From Adenophora triphylla var. japonica (lineage: Eukaryota > Streptophyta > Magnoliopsida > Asterales > Campanulaceae), in NCBI GenBank assembly GCA_022495995.1, contig JAFEMH010000989.1, positions 310,001 through 374,000 of the forward strand: 64,000 nucleotides of DNA. Reading direction: 5' to 3'. Position numbers and translations under genes: made by a program. Every line of letters begins with the position of its first letter. Position 1 is the stretch's first letter. Below, in pieces: positions 21,006 through 32,080 of the stretch. The notes beneath the pieces were generated by a model that did no database searches, was not told the origin of the DNA, and saw only the letters and a program-made list of their open reading frames with translations.

Positions 21006-21390
21006 CTAGCAGTACACCCGTGCGATGCACGAAAATAGCATAATTTACCTTAAACCAAAATTAGTACAACAATATATATAATCAAATGCCAATTAAAATT
21101 AAAAAATATAATATGAAATAGTGATATTTAATTTAAATATAGGAAAATAAATAACAAAGAAAACAACAGCAAATACGATTATGTAAACAATTTTCCTAAC
21201 CAAAATTAGTACAACAATATATCTAATTAAATATTGATTAAAGTTAAATAATGTAATATGAGATAGTGATATTTAACGTAAATAGAGGAGAAATAACACG
21301 GAGAACAACAAAGAATACGATTATATAAACAATTTCCCTTAACCAATTAACATCTTGAATCGAAAATACTTAAAAGACATTAAATACATA

Positions 21391-21657
21391 CTCCCTCCGT
21401 CCCGGAGAACATTACTCCTTTACTATTGAGAACGGAAAATAAGAAATAATGTTATTAAAGTATGTGTTGTGAGTGGGAGGAGAGAGAATGAGTGGAGAGA
21501 ATAGTAAATTATAATGGTGTTGTGAGTATTAAAATAATGTAGGAGAGAGAATGAGTGGAGAGAATAGTGATTTAAGGTTTCCTTTTTAGGAAAGTGGGAC
21601 TTTAAAGAGGGACGCCCAAAATAGCAAAAGGGGTAATGTTCTATGGGACGGAGGGAG
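21391..21657. mobile_element. Stowaway MITE inside the Helitron
   Basis: The ends CTCCCTCCGTCCC and GGGACGGAGGGAG are perfect inverted repeats flanked by TA on both sides. Length is 267 bp. Confidence 0.93.
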
Positions 21658-22629
21658 TATATATTAAACCAATCCGTATTAGTTAATTTAGAAATAATAA
21701 ACGGAAAAGGGAACCCAATTTTTTTAGACAACCCCAAACCTCAATTTTTCCATTCCCAGTAAACACCAAATTTTATTTCGTAAATTAAAAATTTTAATTT
21801 CTTTGTAACATATTCAAAATATTACAACTTTATCCTTATGTAGAAAAGTAAATTATGGCTAAATCTAATAATGACTTAAATAATTAAATAAATAAAGTTT
21901 TCTTTTAAATGATTGTAACTCTATACATGGAGAGATGTTAATAAAAAAAAAGGTGAAAATATTAAATTGTTAACTTCACATCTCTCCCCCTCCCATACCC
22001 CACCCCCATCCACCTATCACAAATTCATCTATCTTCCTAAAATTTGCAAATGCGTCTTTCATCTCACATATATTACTGAAAAATTATATTCACTTTTTGT
22101 TAATAATTTTTTTTATCAAACGACATATCAACTGCATTCACAATGATATAATAGACGACACTACACAAACGTCGAAAGCTCAACTCAAACATCAATAGTA
22201 ATTATATCTTTTAACTTACAACAAAGATTATTACAATCAATTAAAGGAAAAAAAAAAACATCACCTAATAGACTTTATCTTCTTAATATATGTACAGAGT
22301 AATCTCATTTCACCCCTAAAATATTTCATATCTATTCCCCACTTAATCAATTATACATACATAATTATCTTAATCATTTGAAAAGAAAAATATATTATGT
22401 ATAAATCTAATAGTGACTTAAATAAAAAATAAGTAAATATTTTTTATTTCGAATGATTAAAACTCTATATATGTAGAGATATTTAATTTCAATTATATAT
22501 ATATATATATGTCACAATTCAGAAAAATATCATTCCATCAATGTAACAACCAAATAATTAATTTTGTAAACAAAAAAATAAATATCATTTATTAGTATAC
22601 AAACAATAGTAATAATAAATAATTATCAT

Positions 22630-23340
22630 ATTTGTTTATATTAACTCATCATGAACATAATTATAATATTCATTTCCAATTTAACTTATTTAATTTTTAG
22701 AAGAAAAATCAAAATCTTAAAAAAACTAACAATTGTGTTTAATGAAATTTTTTTCCCCAAACAATCCACTCCCTTATCAAACCCAACCCACTTCTTCCTC
22801 TCCCTCTTTCAAAATACCAATTCATACTATCTTTATTTTTTAGAATATTGACATACGCACTTCAAAGAAGATGATTTCTTTTTTGTGTCCAAATCGATTG
22901 AAAGTAGTCTCTATTTTAGGAGGAATTTTTTTTTATGATTTTTGGTGAAAAAAATTATTTATTATAAAATATTTGATTTATATTCAAAAAAGAGGATTTT
23001 TTAAAATAAATATCATATTTGTTTACATTAACTCATCATGAACAAAATTATAATATTCTTTTTCAATTTAACTTATTTAATGTTGAGAAGAAAAATCAAA
23101 ATTCAAAAATAACTAACAATGTGTTAAATGAATTTTTTTTTTCCCAAACACTACACTCTCTCATCAAACCCAACCCACTTCTTCCTCTCCCTCTTTCAAA
23201 CTACCTATTTATACTGCATTTATTTTTTAGAATATTGACATGCACTTCAATTCAAAGAAGAGGTTTTTTTTTTTTTTTTTGTGTCTGAATTAAATGAAAG
23301 TAGTATCTATTTTTGGAGGAAATTTATTAATGATTTTAGG
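22630..23340. repeat. Internal tandem duplication of the Helitron
   Basis: Two copies of a unit of about 370 bp share ATTAACTCATCATGAACA, CAAACCCAACCCACTTCTTC and TTTTTTAGAATATTGACAT. A third partial copy follows to about 23450. No protein is encoded. Confidence 0.8.
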
Positions 23341-23724
23341 TAGAAAAAATTTAAAAATATAATTTATTATAAAATATTTGATTTATATTCAAGAAAGAGG
23401 ATTTTTTTTCTGTATCCGAATCAAATGAAATTAGTCTCTATTTGTAGAGAAAAAAAATTATGAATTTTGGTGTAATTTTTTTTTTGATTAATTTATTATA
23501 AAATAATTGAGGTCAAAGAATTTGGGGGAAAAAATTCGTAAATTAAGGCATCCAATCAAAAGCACTTGATTGTTGATTTCAATGTCTAATATCTACATTT
23601 ATGCCACGAACGTAAATGACTAAAATACTCTTGACAGATTTCCAAATTTAACCACTTGATGTTGACGTTTTTGAACGCCAAATTTTCATTTTTGCCACTT
23701 TCTTGCTTTTTAATATAGTATAGA

Positions 23725-24076
23725 TGTTAATAAACAACCCCACCAATATCTAACCACCATCACCGTTTAACCATACCACCGCCCCGGTGCCCCGCCACGA
23801 TTTCAATTTTCATCAACCACCTTTAACTTCAAATCAAAAGCCGAAAACTCAAATCTTGAAACCTTAATGAAATCAAACGTTGACAAACATACACAGAACC
23901 ACGCGCGGAAAACACAGTTATTAATCAAAACATATCAGGTTAATCAGATCTGGGTCGGTGAGAAGGAAAAGAAATGGGCCAGTTGGGAGGTGCCGGATTC
24001 GAAAATAGCGAACAAGCACGGGTGGAAGGGGAGGGGCGATAAACAGTGGTGAGGGGGTGGGGACGAGATCGATGTG
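23725..24076. other. Flank of the minus-strand Copia insertion
   Basis: This GC-richer stretch directly continues, after the Copia and its target duplication, at 47380. The text around the junction (GGTGAGGGGGTGGGGACGAG on the left; GGCGACGGTGGCCATGGGAG on the right) looks like gene-derived DNA, possibly a captured first exon, but I cannot identify a product. Confidence 0.45.
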
Positions 24077-24530
24077 TGTTGTGCAATCGCAGCGGAAGCA
24101 AGAACACAAAACTCAAGAACACACAAGCAATCAATAGGGAAATCGAAAAAGAAAGAGAAGAAATTAATTGGGGTTGAACCTTGTTTTCTGTATTATGTGC
24201 AATGATCCGTACGTTTACAAAGGTTTACATAATATATATATACTACCCAAAAACCCTAGCCAAACATAGACCAATAATACAAAAGCCCAAGATCCGAAAC
24301 CCCCCTCCTGGCATTGAGGCGTGCGCCTCAAGAAGAGCCAGGCGCCCGCCTGGCGTTGCACCAAATACGGCCTAAGCCTCGGCCACTGAAGCGCCCGCCC
24401 CATCAGTAATCATGCGGCCGCCTCATACCAAGCTTTCACGGCCACAGCTACGGATGTCCAGGCGTCCGCCTCACCAATGACGGGGCGCCCGCCTCAAACC
24501 ACCAGGAAAAATGTCGAGCCACATCCTACA
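24077..24530 (-). repeat. 3' LTR of Copia copy A
   Basis: It contains inverted GC words GAGGCG-TG-CGCCTC (24316-24329) and CCAGGCG-CC-CGCCTGG (24338-24353), plus several GCCCGCCTC repeats in U3. The purine tract AAGGTGGAGAT (minus strand) abuts at 24531. Confidence 0.93.
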
Positions 24531-24600
24531 ATCTCCACCTTGGCGAGCATTCACCCCACCCAACAGAAGATACAAGGAACCAGCTCGAACCTCCCCATCT

Positions 24601-25407
24601 CTAACAGCTAGAGATGTGTAACAAGTCCAAACAATGCTTGAACTTGTCAGTAGTAACCGGCTTCGTCAACATATCCGCAGCATTCTCCGTAGTGTGAACC
24701 TTCTCTAGCACAACCTCACCCATATCAATCAACTCTCGAATCTTGTGAAACCGAACATCAATGTGTTTCGACCGTTGATGATAAATGTGATTCTTCGCTA
24801 GAAATATCGCGCTTTGACTGTCACAAAGCAACTTCACTCCACCTTGCTCAATGCCCAACTCGTTGACCAAACCTCGAAGCCATAAGGCCTCCTTTGCAGC
24901 TTCAACCGCTGCCATATACTCCGCTTCCGTTGTAGACAAAGCAATGATAGATTGGATCATAGATCTCCAACATATGGGTCCACCACCAAGAGTAAACGCA
25001 TAACCCGTAGTCGACCTCCTCCGATCCAAGTCACCCGCATAATCTGAATCAACATACCCCACAACAGAAAGCTCCTCACTCTTGCCTCCAAACATGATGC
25101 CATAATCCATAGTGCCCTTCAAATATCTGAGAATCCACTTAACTGCTTCCCAATGCTGTTTACCCGGATTCGCCATATACTTGCTAACCACACTAATAGC
25201 TTGCGCCAAATCTGGCCTCGTGCAAACCATAGCATACATGAGACATCCCACTGCGCTTGCATAGGGAACCTTTGACATCCTCTGAATTTCTTCAGTCGAA
25301 CTCGGGGAATCTGAGGCAGATAAACTAAAATGACTCGCCAATGGTGTCTTCACTGGTTTTGCATCCCGCATATTGAACCTCTCCAACACCTTCTCCACAT
25401 ATCCGGC
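24601..25407 (-). pseudogene. Copia copy A RNase H and RT C-terminus
   Basis: The segment carries 265 residues: AGYVEKVLERFNM, the VGCLMYAMVCTRPDLAQA block, YLKGTMDYGIMF, then RNase H with DSDYAGD, the catalytic STTEAEYMA and CDSQSAIFLAKN, and the terminal HTTENAADMLTKPV. RNase H degrades the RNA strand of the cDNA hybrid. It is separated from the upstream RT by a single TAA (25405-25407) that replaces a Gln codon (LS-stop-AGYVEK). Confidence 0.93.
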
Positions 25408-26202
25408 TTAAGACAACCACAATCTCCTAGATTTTATGTCTCGGCGAATCTCCATCCCAAGAATCTTCTTGGCTTCCCCCAAATCCTTCATGTCAAACTC
25501 TCTACTCAACAAGGCCTTCAACTGATTGACCTCGTTCTTACTCCTACCCGCGATAAGCATATCATCCACATACAGTAACAGAAAAATACAAGAACCATCA
25601 TCAAGGCTCTTCACATAAACGCAGCAATCATACTCACAACGCTTGTAGCCAATACGTACCATGTAGGAGTCAAACCTCGTATACCACTGCCTCGGAGACT
25701 GCTTCAGCCCATAGAGTGACTTCTTCAATCTGCAAACCAACCGCTCCTGCCCGGGCTCCGTGAACCCATGTGGTTGCTCCATGAAAATCTGCTCATCCAA
25801 CTCACCATGTAGAAATGCAGTTTTCACATCCATCTGCTCCAACACCAAATCATAGTGCGCTACAAGACCCAACACAATCCGAATGGAAGTATGTCTCACA
25901 ACAGGTGAAAAAATCTCATTATAATCCACCCCCTCTCGCTGCGAATACCCCTTTGCTACCAAACGAGCCTTGAACTTTTCCCCCACTTTTTCTGATACTG
26001 CCTCCTTGCGCTTGAAGATCCACTTGCAACCAATAGCACGCTTCGCTTTAGGAAGCTCCACCAAATCCCACGTATCATTCTTGTACAGTGACTCCATCTC
26101 CTCCGCCATAGCAGTTACCCACTTGTCCTTTTTCGGACTGTTTATAGCCTCCTTAAAAGTACTCGGGTCTCCACTACTAAGAACAAGAACATATGAAGCC
26201 AT
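25408..26202 (-). pseudogene. Copia copy A reverse transcriptase
   Basis: The 264-residue frame contains the complete fingers and palm: AIGCKWIFKRK, EKFKARLVAKGYSQREGVDY, MDVKTAFLHGELDEQIFMEQ, LKKSLYGLKQSPRQWYTRFD, catalytic LLYVDDMLIAG, and DMKDLGEAKKILGMEI. All motifs look intact. The defect is upstream (a one-base loss near 26230) and downstream (the TAA at 25405). Confidence 0.93.
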
Positions 26203-26720
26203 GTCTTCAAATCCATACCTGATAAGTGGTTGATTACTCTCTTAGGTCTCCCAACTGAAGTACTAGCCCCTTCTTGTGTAGGTTCCTCTGACTCCGGAAG
26301 AGTGAGATCCACATCAGTATTATCCTCACGTAGCTCCACCTCAATAACCTGCTTCTCGCCCTCCTTGCTTTCTGGCACCTTCTCCTTATCATCATGAGTA
26401 CACTTCAACATAGCCTTTTCATCAAAGACTACATCTCTACTAATCACCACCTTGCTTGAATTAGGATCCTAAAGCTTGTATCCTTTAACACCTGTTTCAT
26501 ACCCGAGAAAAACACACTGTTTAGACTTTGGGTCAAGCTTCGACCGCTCTTCACCAGGAATATGCACATAGGATGGACACCCAAACACCCGGATATCGGT
26601 GAAGTCTACCTCATTACCCGTCCATACCTCCTCCGCAAACCTGTTATCCAAAGAGACTCTAGGTGATCTGTTAATCAAGAAACATGACATACTCACCGCA
26701 TCAGCCCAAAAATTCTTTGC
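26203..26720 (-). pseudogene. Copia copy A integrase C-terminus (after the nested element)
   Basis: From the insertion point the frame reads LAKNFWADAVSMSCFLINRS, then SLDNRFAEEVWTG and VFLGYETGVKGYKL. A TAG near 26470 replaces the Trp seen in copy B, and a one-base loss follows near 26230. It joins the sequence ending at 41474. Confidence 0.9.
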
Positions 26721-26725
26721 CAACC

Positions 26726-28447
26726 TGTGATGTACCCGATTTTTTTTTGTGAAAATCAAAACGGAGTCGCCACGCCATTTTTGTTTTAAGGGCCAAAACT
26801 TTGAAAAAAGCCCGAGATCAGAGACTTAGGTTCGGAGGTCATGTTACGCGTCGGGAAGGACGTTAGTGTGCACCCGACGCGCCTCGCAAAACGAGTCTTC
26901 CAAACATTTGAAATCCTTTGTTGTGTGTGTGTGTGTGTGTGTGTTTTGGCCAAAATAAGTTGAAACTGAGGTAAGTAAAAATTGGGAACTCTTTTTAAGG
27001 CTTTAAACTGATCCCATGATTTTTTGGGTGATTTTTGGGTTGAGATTTGGCACTCAAAAGATTTTTGGAAATTGAAAACCATTTCTGCCAGAATGAAAAA
27101 GGCAGTTGACCTTTGACTTTGAAATGGACTTTAGGGCTTGAAAACTCCAGAATCTGGGAAAAGTCCGGGAATGAAAAAATGTTCAAAACACCTTAAAAAA
27201 GGTTTCTGTAAAAGAACTTTTCATTTTGGAGATGATTTGAGGGGTCAAAACCTTCTGGAAATCTCAGATCTGAAATCTGGATTTCCAGAAGCTGATGAAC
27301 TGGCCTCTAAAAGAAAAATTGAAAAAAGGAGTTTTACTCACGCAAAAAATAAACTAAAAATATGTCTGGAAAGCTCTGGATGTTGGCTACAAAAAGTGTT
27401 TTGTAGTCAACACCAAATTCCAAGTTCATCTGTGTCCAAAAATTAAGACCATGGACTGAGGTCTGAGAAAATTGCTACTGGACAGCAACTTCTCAAGAAA
27501 GAAAATATGATTTTAAGGGGGGTTTTGCATCCATGCTTGTCCCCATTTCCCTAGGTTTTGGTTAGTGATCACTAGACATTTTAGTGGTGAATCAACTATA
27601 CCAAACCATCCTTGGGGTACATTAGGACTAAGCATTTCATTTGCTTAGGGAGGGGGATTTTACCCTTTGAAATCAAGATTTAGTGCTTGAAAATGGTTTT
27701 TTAGGGTTTTGAAAGTGCATTTTTGCAAGTAAGAAAGAAAAGCTTTGAAAATAATGTTGATCTTTGTAGAAGATCATCCATGGAGATGGTCTTCCATGGT
27801 GATCTTCTTAGATCTAGAGAAAAAAGATGAAAGAACTACATTTTGTAGTTTGAAGATGCATGCATGGATGAGATTTAGGGTTAGGAAGAAGAGGGTTTAC
27901 CAATCTTCCTTGTGTTCTTGAGTGTTTGGCTTGAGTGTATGAGTGTTTAGGGCTTGAATATGAGAGTGAGTGGATGAGTATGAGTTGGGAAAGATTGGAG
28001 AGAAAAAGGTGACAATTCTTGAAGAATTCTCACTGTTTTCTCTCTATATTTCGCCAGAACTTCGTTGCTATTGTGTTCTTCCTCCTTATTTTTGTGACTG
28101 GAGGGCTCAATTTATAGCCCTCTGAAAATTACAAACTTGTCCGCGCGGATTGGATCAGTAGGCGTGCACTGTTCATTAATTACAGCTCCAGCTTTGGACA
28201 GGAAGAATAAAAATTCAAAAAACCCAAATTAATCAGCCAGTTTTGTGTTTCCAGCCCTTTCTATTTGTGGTTTGATTCTTTTGTTTTGCTTTTTAAGATG
28301 TTTTTCTTGGTTTAACTTCATTTGGCAATACCCATTCTACCCTCCCTTTGTTAGAAATGTTAGGATAGTTAGGAATTGTTAGAAATGTTATAACTTTCGT
28401 TAATTTTATAACGAAAATTCTAACAAGCTCAAATTGGAGCACTTACA
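26726..28447 (-). repeat. 3' LTR of the nested element
   Basis: It runs from TGTGATGTACCC to GAGCACTTACA on the plus strand. It includes a (TG)n microsatellite (26921-26944), the palindrome TCCGCGCGGA (28140-28149) and a conserved block TTAGGTTCGGAGGTCA (26826). Differences from the other LTR are few and mostly in homopolymers. Confidence 0.96.
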
Positions 28448-28640
28448 GTAGCCCCTCGGCGACGGCGCTTTCGAAGGAAGCGGGGTCGTCGATAAGAGTA
28501 AGGCTCCATATTTGGCAGGATGATCAAGTGATCGAGTGGCTGAACCTATTTAATAGGCTACCTACGTATCCTTAAGAGGAATCAAGCCGGCCGTAGTTCG
28601 GGTCCTTTGACTATCTTTAGTCGTCGACCCTACTGTTTTA
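28448..28640 (-). other. Spacer between 3' LTR and minisatellites
   Basis: On the sense strand this ends in GAGGGGCTAC directly before the LTR, a weak polypurine tract. No other feature is recognised. Confidence 0.4.
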
Positions 28641-29530
28641 GGAAAGTCATCCTAAGATTTGACTATTTTTGGGAAGTCACCCTATGGTCTGACTATTTTT
28701 GGGAAGTCGCCCTATTACTTGACTATTTTTGGGAAGTCGCCCTACGGTTTTGACTATTTTTGGGAAGTCGCCCTATTACTTGACCATTTTGGGGAAGTCG
28801 CCCTACGGTTTTGACTATTTTTGGGAAGTCGCCCTACGGTTTGACTATTTTTGGGAAGTCGCCCTATGACTTGACTATTTTGGGGAAGTCGCCCTACGGT
28901 TTGACTATTTTTGGGAAGTCGCCCTATGACTTGACTATTTTGGGGAAGTCGCCCTATGACTTGACTATTTTGGGGAAGTCGCCCTACGGTTTGACTATTT
29001 TTGGGAAGTCGCCCTATGACTTGACTATTTTTGGGAAGTCGCCCTATGACTTGACTATTTTGGGGAAGTCGCCCTATGACTTGACTATTTTGGGGAAGTC
29101 GCCCTATGACTTGACTATTTTGGGGAAGTCGCCCTACGGTTTGACTATTTTTGGGAAGTCGCCCTACGTTTTTGACTATTTTTGGGAAGTCGCCCTACGG
29201 TTTTGACTATTTTTGGGAAGTCGCCCTATGACTTGACTATTTTGGGGAAGTCGCCCTATGACTTGACTATTTTGGGGAAGTCGCCCTACGGTTTGACTAT
29301 TTTTGGGAAGTCGCCCTATGACTTGACTATTTTGGGGAAGTCGCCCTATGACTTGACTATTTTGGGGAAGTCGCCCTATGACTTGACTATTTTGGGGAAG
29401 TCGCCCTATGACTTGACTATTTTGGGGAAGTCGCCCTACGGTTTGACTATTTTTGGGAAGTCGCCCTATGATCTGACTATTTTGGGGAAGTCACCCTATG
29501 GTTTGACTATTTTTGGGAAGTCACCCTAAG
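28641..29530 (-). repeat. Minisatellite array 1 (30-bp unit, about 30 copies)
   Basis: Units of 30 bp (plus strand: TTGACTATTTTTGGGAAGTC then GCCCTACGGT or GCCCTATGAC) are repeated head to tail. Two unit types alternate irregularly. Because 30 is a multiple of three, the plus strand reads as an open ten-residue periodic peptide (TIFGKSPYGL or TILGKSPYDL). This is antisense to the element and probably meaningless. Confidence 0.95.
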
Positions 29531-29566
29531 GGATGATTGCGATTTATCGCTTTCCTCGTGTTGTGT

Positions 29567-29932
29567 GTGATGGCGTCTTAGGTGCCTCGAACCTCGGTGA
29601 TGGCGTCTCAGGTGCCTCGAACCTTGATGATGGCGTCTTAGGTGCCTCGAACCTCGATGATGGCGTCTTAGGTGCCTCGAACCTTGATGATGGCGTCTTA
29701 GGTGTCTCGAACCTTGATGATGGCGTCTTAGGTGCCTCGAACCTCGATGATGGCGTCTTAGGTGCCTCGAACCTTGATGATGGCGTCTTAGGTGCCTCAA
29801 ACCTTGGTGATGGCGTCTTAGGTGCCTCAAACCTTGGTGATGGCGTCTTAGGTGCCTCGACCTTTGATGATGGCATCTTAGGTGCCTCGAACCTTAGTGA
29901 TGGCGTCTTAGGTGCCTCGAACCTTGGTTTGA
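29567..29932 (-). repeat. Minisatellite array 2 (30-bp unit, 12 copies)
   Basis: The unit GATGGCGTCTTAGGTGCCTC followed by GAACCTTGAT is repeated about 12 times with few substitutions. Both strands stay open in several frames because of the period and the lack of stops. Confidence 0.95.
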
Positions 29933-29939
29933 GATGATT

Positions 29940-30409
29940 TCCCTTGATGGTTTGGTATAGATGGTCCTTTGGTGGACTTCGCTTTGTGGATCGGTCTTTC
30001 GTCCGCCGCCGAGGAAAAGGATGACCGTTTTAGTCAAGTGGCTGGACCTATGGTAGGCTACCTACGTATCCCTAGTGGGAATCAAGCCCTTACGTAGTTC
30101 GAAATCTGCTGGGGATGGTCTTTGATGGTTTGACTCTATTTGGGAGTCGCCCGAGGTTTGACCCGAAGTTTGACCCGAGGTTTGCTAAAGCTTACTGTCG
30201 CTATAGAGATAACTAAAGCTATGGGTAATCATGCAACATTTGTGAGTGTATACATATTTTTGAGATATGTTGAAGGACTAACGTACCTTTGTTGTGCTTA
30301 CCTGCAGGAGAGCAAGTCGCGGGGGGCTGTGTGGTAGTTGATAGTGTTGAGAGTCTGGATGCGTCTGATCGAGATGTTGAAACATTTAGGGGCGTGAGGT
30401 ACCTCTGAC
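29940..30409 (-). other. Spacer between minisatellite arrays
   Basis: Non-repetitive sequence with a short triple of GTTTGACCCGAAG-like words (30150-30185). The text CTACGTATCC...AATCAAGC is shared with 28558-28590, which suggests an older duplication. No gene is recognised. Confidence 0.5.
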
Positions 30410-31260
30410 CGATTGGCGTTTGAGACTTGGCGTCCCTGACCTACTTGTATTTGAGAACTTGGCGTCTCCTGACCGATTTGCGTTTTGAGAGCTTGGCGTC
30501 TTTGACCGATTTGCATTTTGAGAGCTTGGCGTCCCTGACCGAACTGTGTTTGAGAGCTTGGCGTCTTTGACCGATTTGCATTTGAGAACTTGGCGTCTCT
30601 GACCGAATTGTATTTGAGAACTTGGCGTCTCTGACCGAATTGTATTTGAGAGCTTGGCGTCTCTGACCGATTTGCATTTTGAGAGCTTGGCGTCTTTGAC
30701 CGATTTGCATTTTGAGAACTTGGCGTCTTTGACCGATTTGCATTTGAGAACTTGGCGTCTCTGACCGAATTGTATTTGAGAACTTGGCGTCTCTGACCGA
30801 ACTGTATTTGAGAACTTGGCATCCCTGACTGATTTGCCTTTGAGAACTTGGCGTCTCTGACCGAATTGTATTTTGAGGACTTGGCGGCTCTGACCGATTT
30901 GTATTTTGAGAACTTGGCGTCTCTGACCGAATTGTATTTTGAGAACTTGGCGGCTCTGACCGATTTGCATTTGAGAACTTGGCGTCCCTGACCGATTTGC
31001 ATTTGAGAACTTGGCGTCCCTGACTGATTTGCCTTTGAGAACTTGGCGTCTCTGACCGAATTGTATTTTGAGAGCTTGGCGTCTCTGACCGATTTGTAGA
31101 CACTAGAGGTGGTCTTCACCCATTTGTGGACATTGGAGGTCGTCTTTAGCAAGTTGCAGACGCCGGAGCTTGTCTTTGCCAAACTGCAGATATGGGGACT
31201 ATCTTTGTCAAACTGTAGATGCTGGAGGCTGTCTTTATCCATTTGGAGGTCGACTTTGGT
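30410..31260 (-). repeat. Minisatellite array 3 (31-33-bp unit, 21 copies) and a related array
   Basis: Units contain ACTTGGCGTCTCTGACCGA and then ATTGTATTTGAG or TTTGCATTTGAG. Twenty-one copies are countable to about 31100. About five more diverged units of roughly 33 bp (GTCTTTGCCAAACTGCAGA-like) continue to 31260. On the sense strand all three frames are open over about 600 bp, giving KSVRDAKFSN, NRSETPSSQI and QIGQRRQVLK peptides. Confidence 0.92.
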
Positions 31261-32080
31261 GAAGATCATCCTTGCCGAATTCCTGCATTCGTTAGTGAAG
31301 AGGAAGATGCATGTATGGCATTCATGATGACGGATGCATGCATAGAACCAAGAATGATTATGAGATGATGCATTTACTTGCTTTCGAAGATGCACCTAGC
31401 CTAGACTTGTGGCAGGGAAATTATGATTTATGATTTTCAATCACTTAGGAATTTTCCTATTGATTCGAGTTTTGTGCATACTACATGAGCCCTTGGGAGA
31501 TTTTTTGTGGGGATGCATGGTGATGAGAGGGGATGTATTGGGATGTATGTGTCCGAGACTGCTTGGGACAAGCTTGAGCCGGCGGGGTAATATCTTTTGG
31601 TCATGCGACTGAATTGATGAGGTCAATTTTGATCTTGGGATGAAGTTGGATTTGAACCCCGGGTCTCGATTGAAATTGAAATTTCTTTTCAATCTCGGAC
31701 ATTTGAAGATGACGCTGACAGGCTCTAGAATCAAAGTATGTGGATATGAATGAACCCTCTTTCGCTTGGGTTAGCTGTGATTAGGAGAAATGCTGATGTG
31801 AGGAGATTCCCAGTTCTCAACCTTCGATGATGCAAGGAGTTGCCATACTCCAAGATAGTTGTTGAGGTGACTAGGCCTTTCTTCTGTGACTTGATAAAGC
31901 CCCCTCCCGTGGAAGAGACATAGCGATAGCCACGGAATCTTTTTTCTGAATGATTTGATGAAGCCCCAGGATTGACAAAGCGTCACTACGGAGGTCCAGT
32001 TAAAGGTTTGACTGTAAAACTGTCATACTGGTGAAGTACCGAGCCAATCGATCAACGTGAGAGCCCTCAAGGTGAAGTTG

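Larger units (their letters stand above)
21006..23724 (-). mobile_element. Full-length non-autonomous Helitron (Helitron B)
   Basis: On the minus strand the 5' end is TCTATACTATATTAAAAAGC, the characteristic plant Helitron start, preceded by A. The 3' end is the hairpin CGTGC-ATC-GCACG, then GGTGTACTG and CTAG followed by T, so the element sits between A and T without a target duplication, as expected. At 2.7 kb it lacks Rep and helicase domains and must have been mobilised in trans. Internally a unit of about 150 bp (21050-21345) and one of about 370 bp (22630-23340) are each duplicated in tandem, and a Stowaway MITE sits at 21391. Confidence 0.88.

Noticed and set aside
24018..24060. Protein-coding exon in the GC-rich flank of the second Copia
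   Set aside because: Joining it to 47380 gives Gly/Trp/Arg-rich text in every frame, with no recognisable domain.
28811..29529. Long plus-strand open frames with a ten-residue GKSPY repeat
   Set aside because: They exist only because the 30-bp unit is divisible by three and lacks stops; they are antisense to the element and show no gene context.
29507..29876. Arg/His-rich and Pro/Ser/Lys-rich open frames in array 2
   Set aside because: Same reason: periodic translation of a minisatellite, no start context or conservation visible.
28641..31260. CRISPR-like regular 30-bp repeats
   Set aside because: The units are contiguous with no unique spacers, lie inside a plant LTR element, and are ordinary minisatellites.
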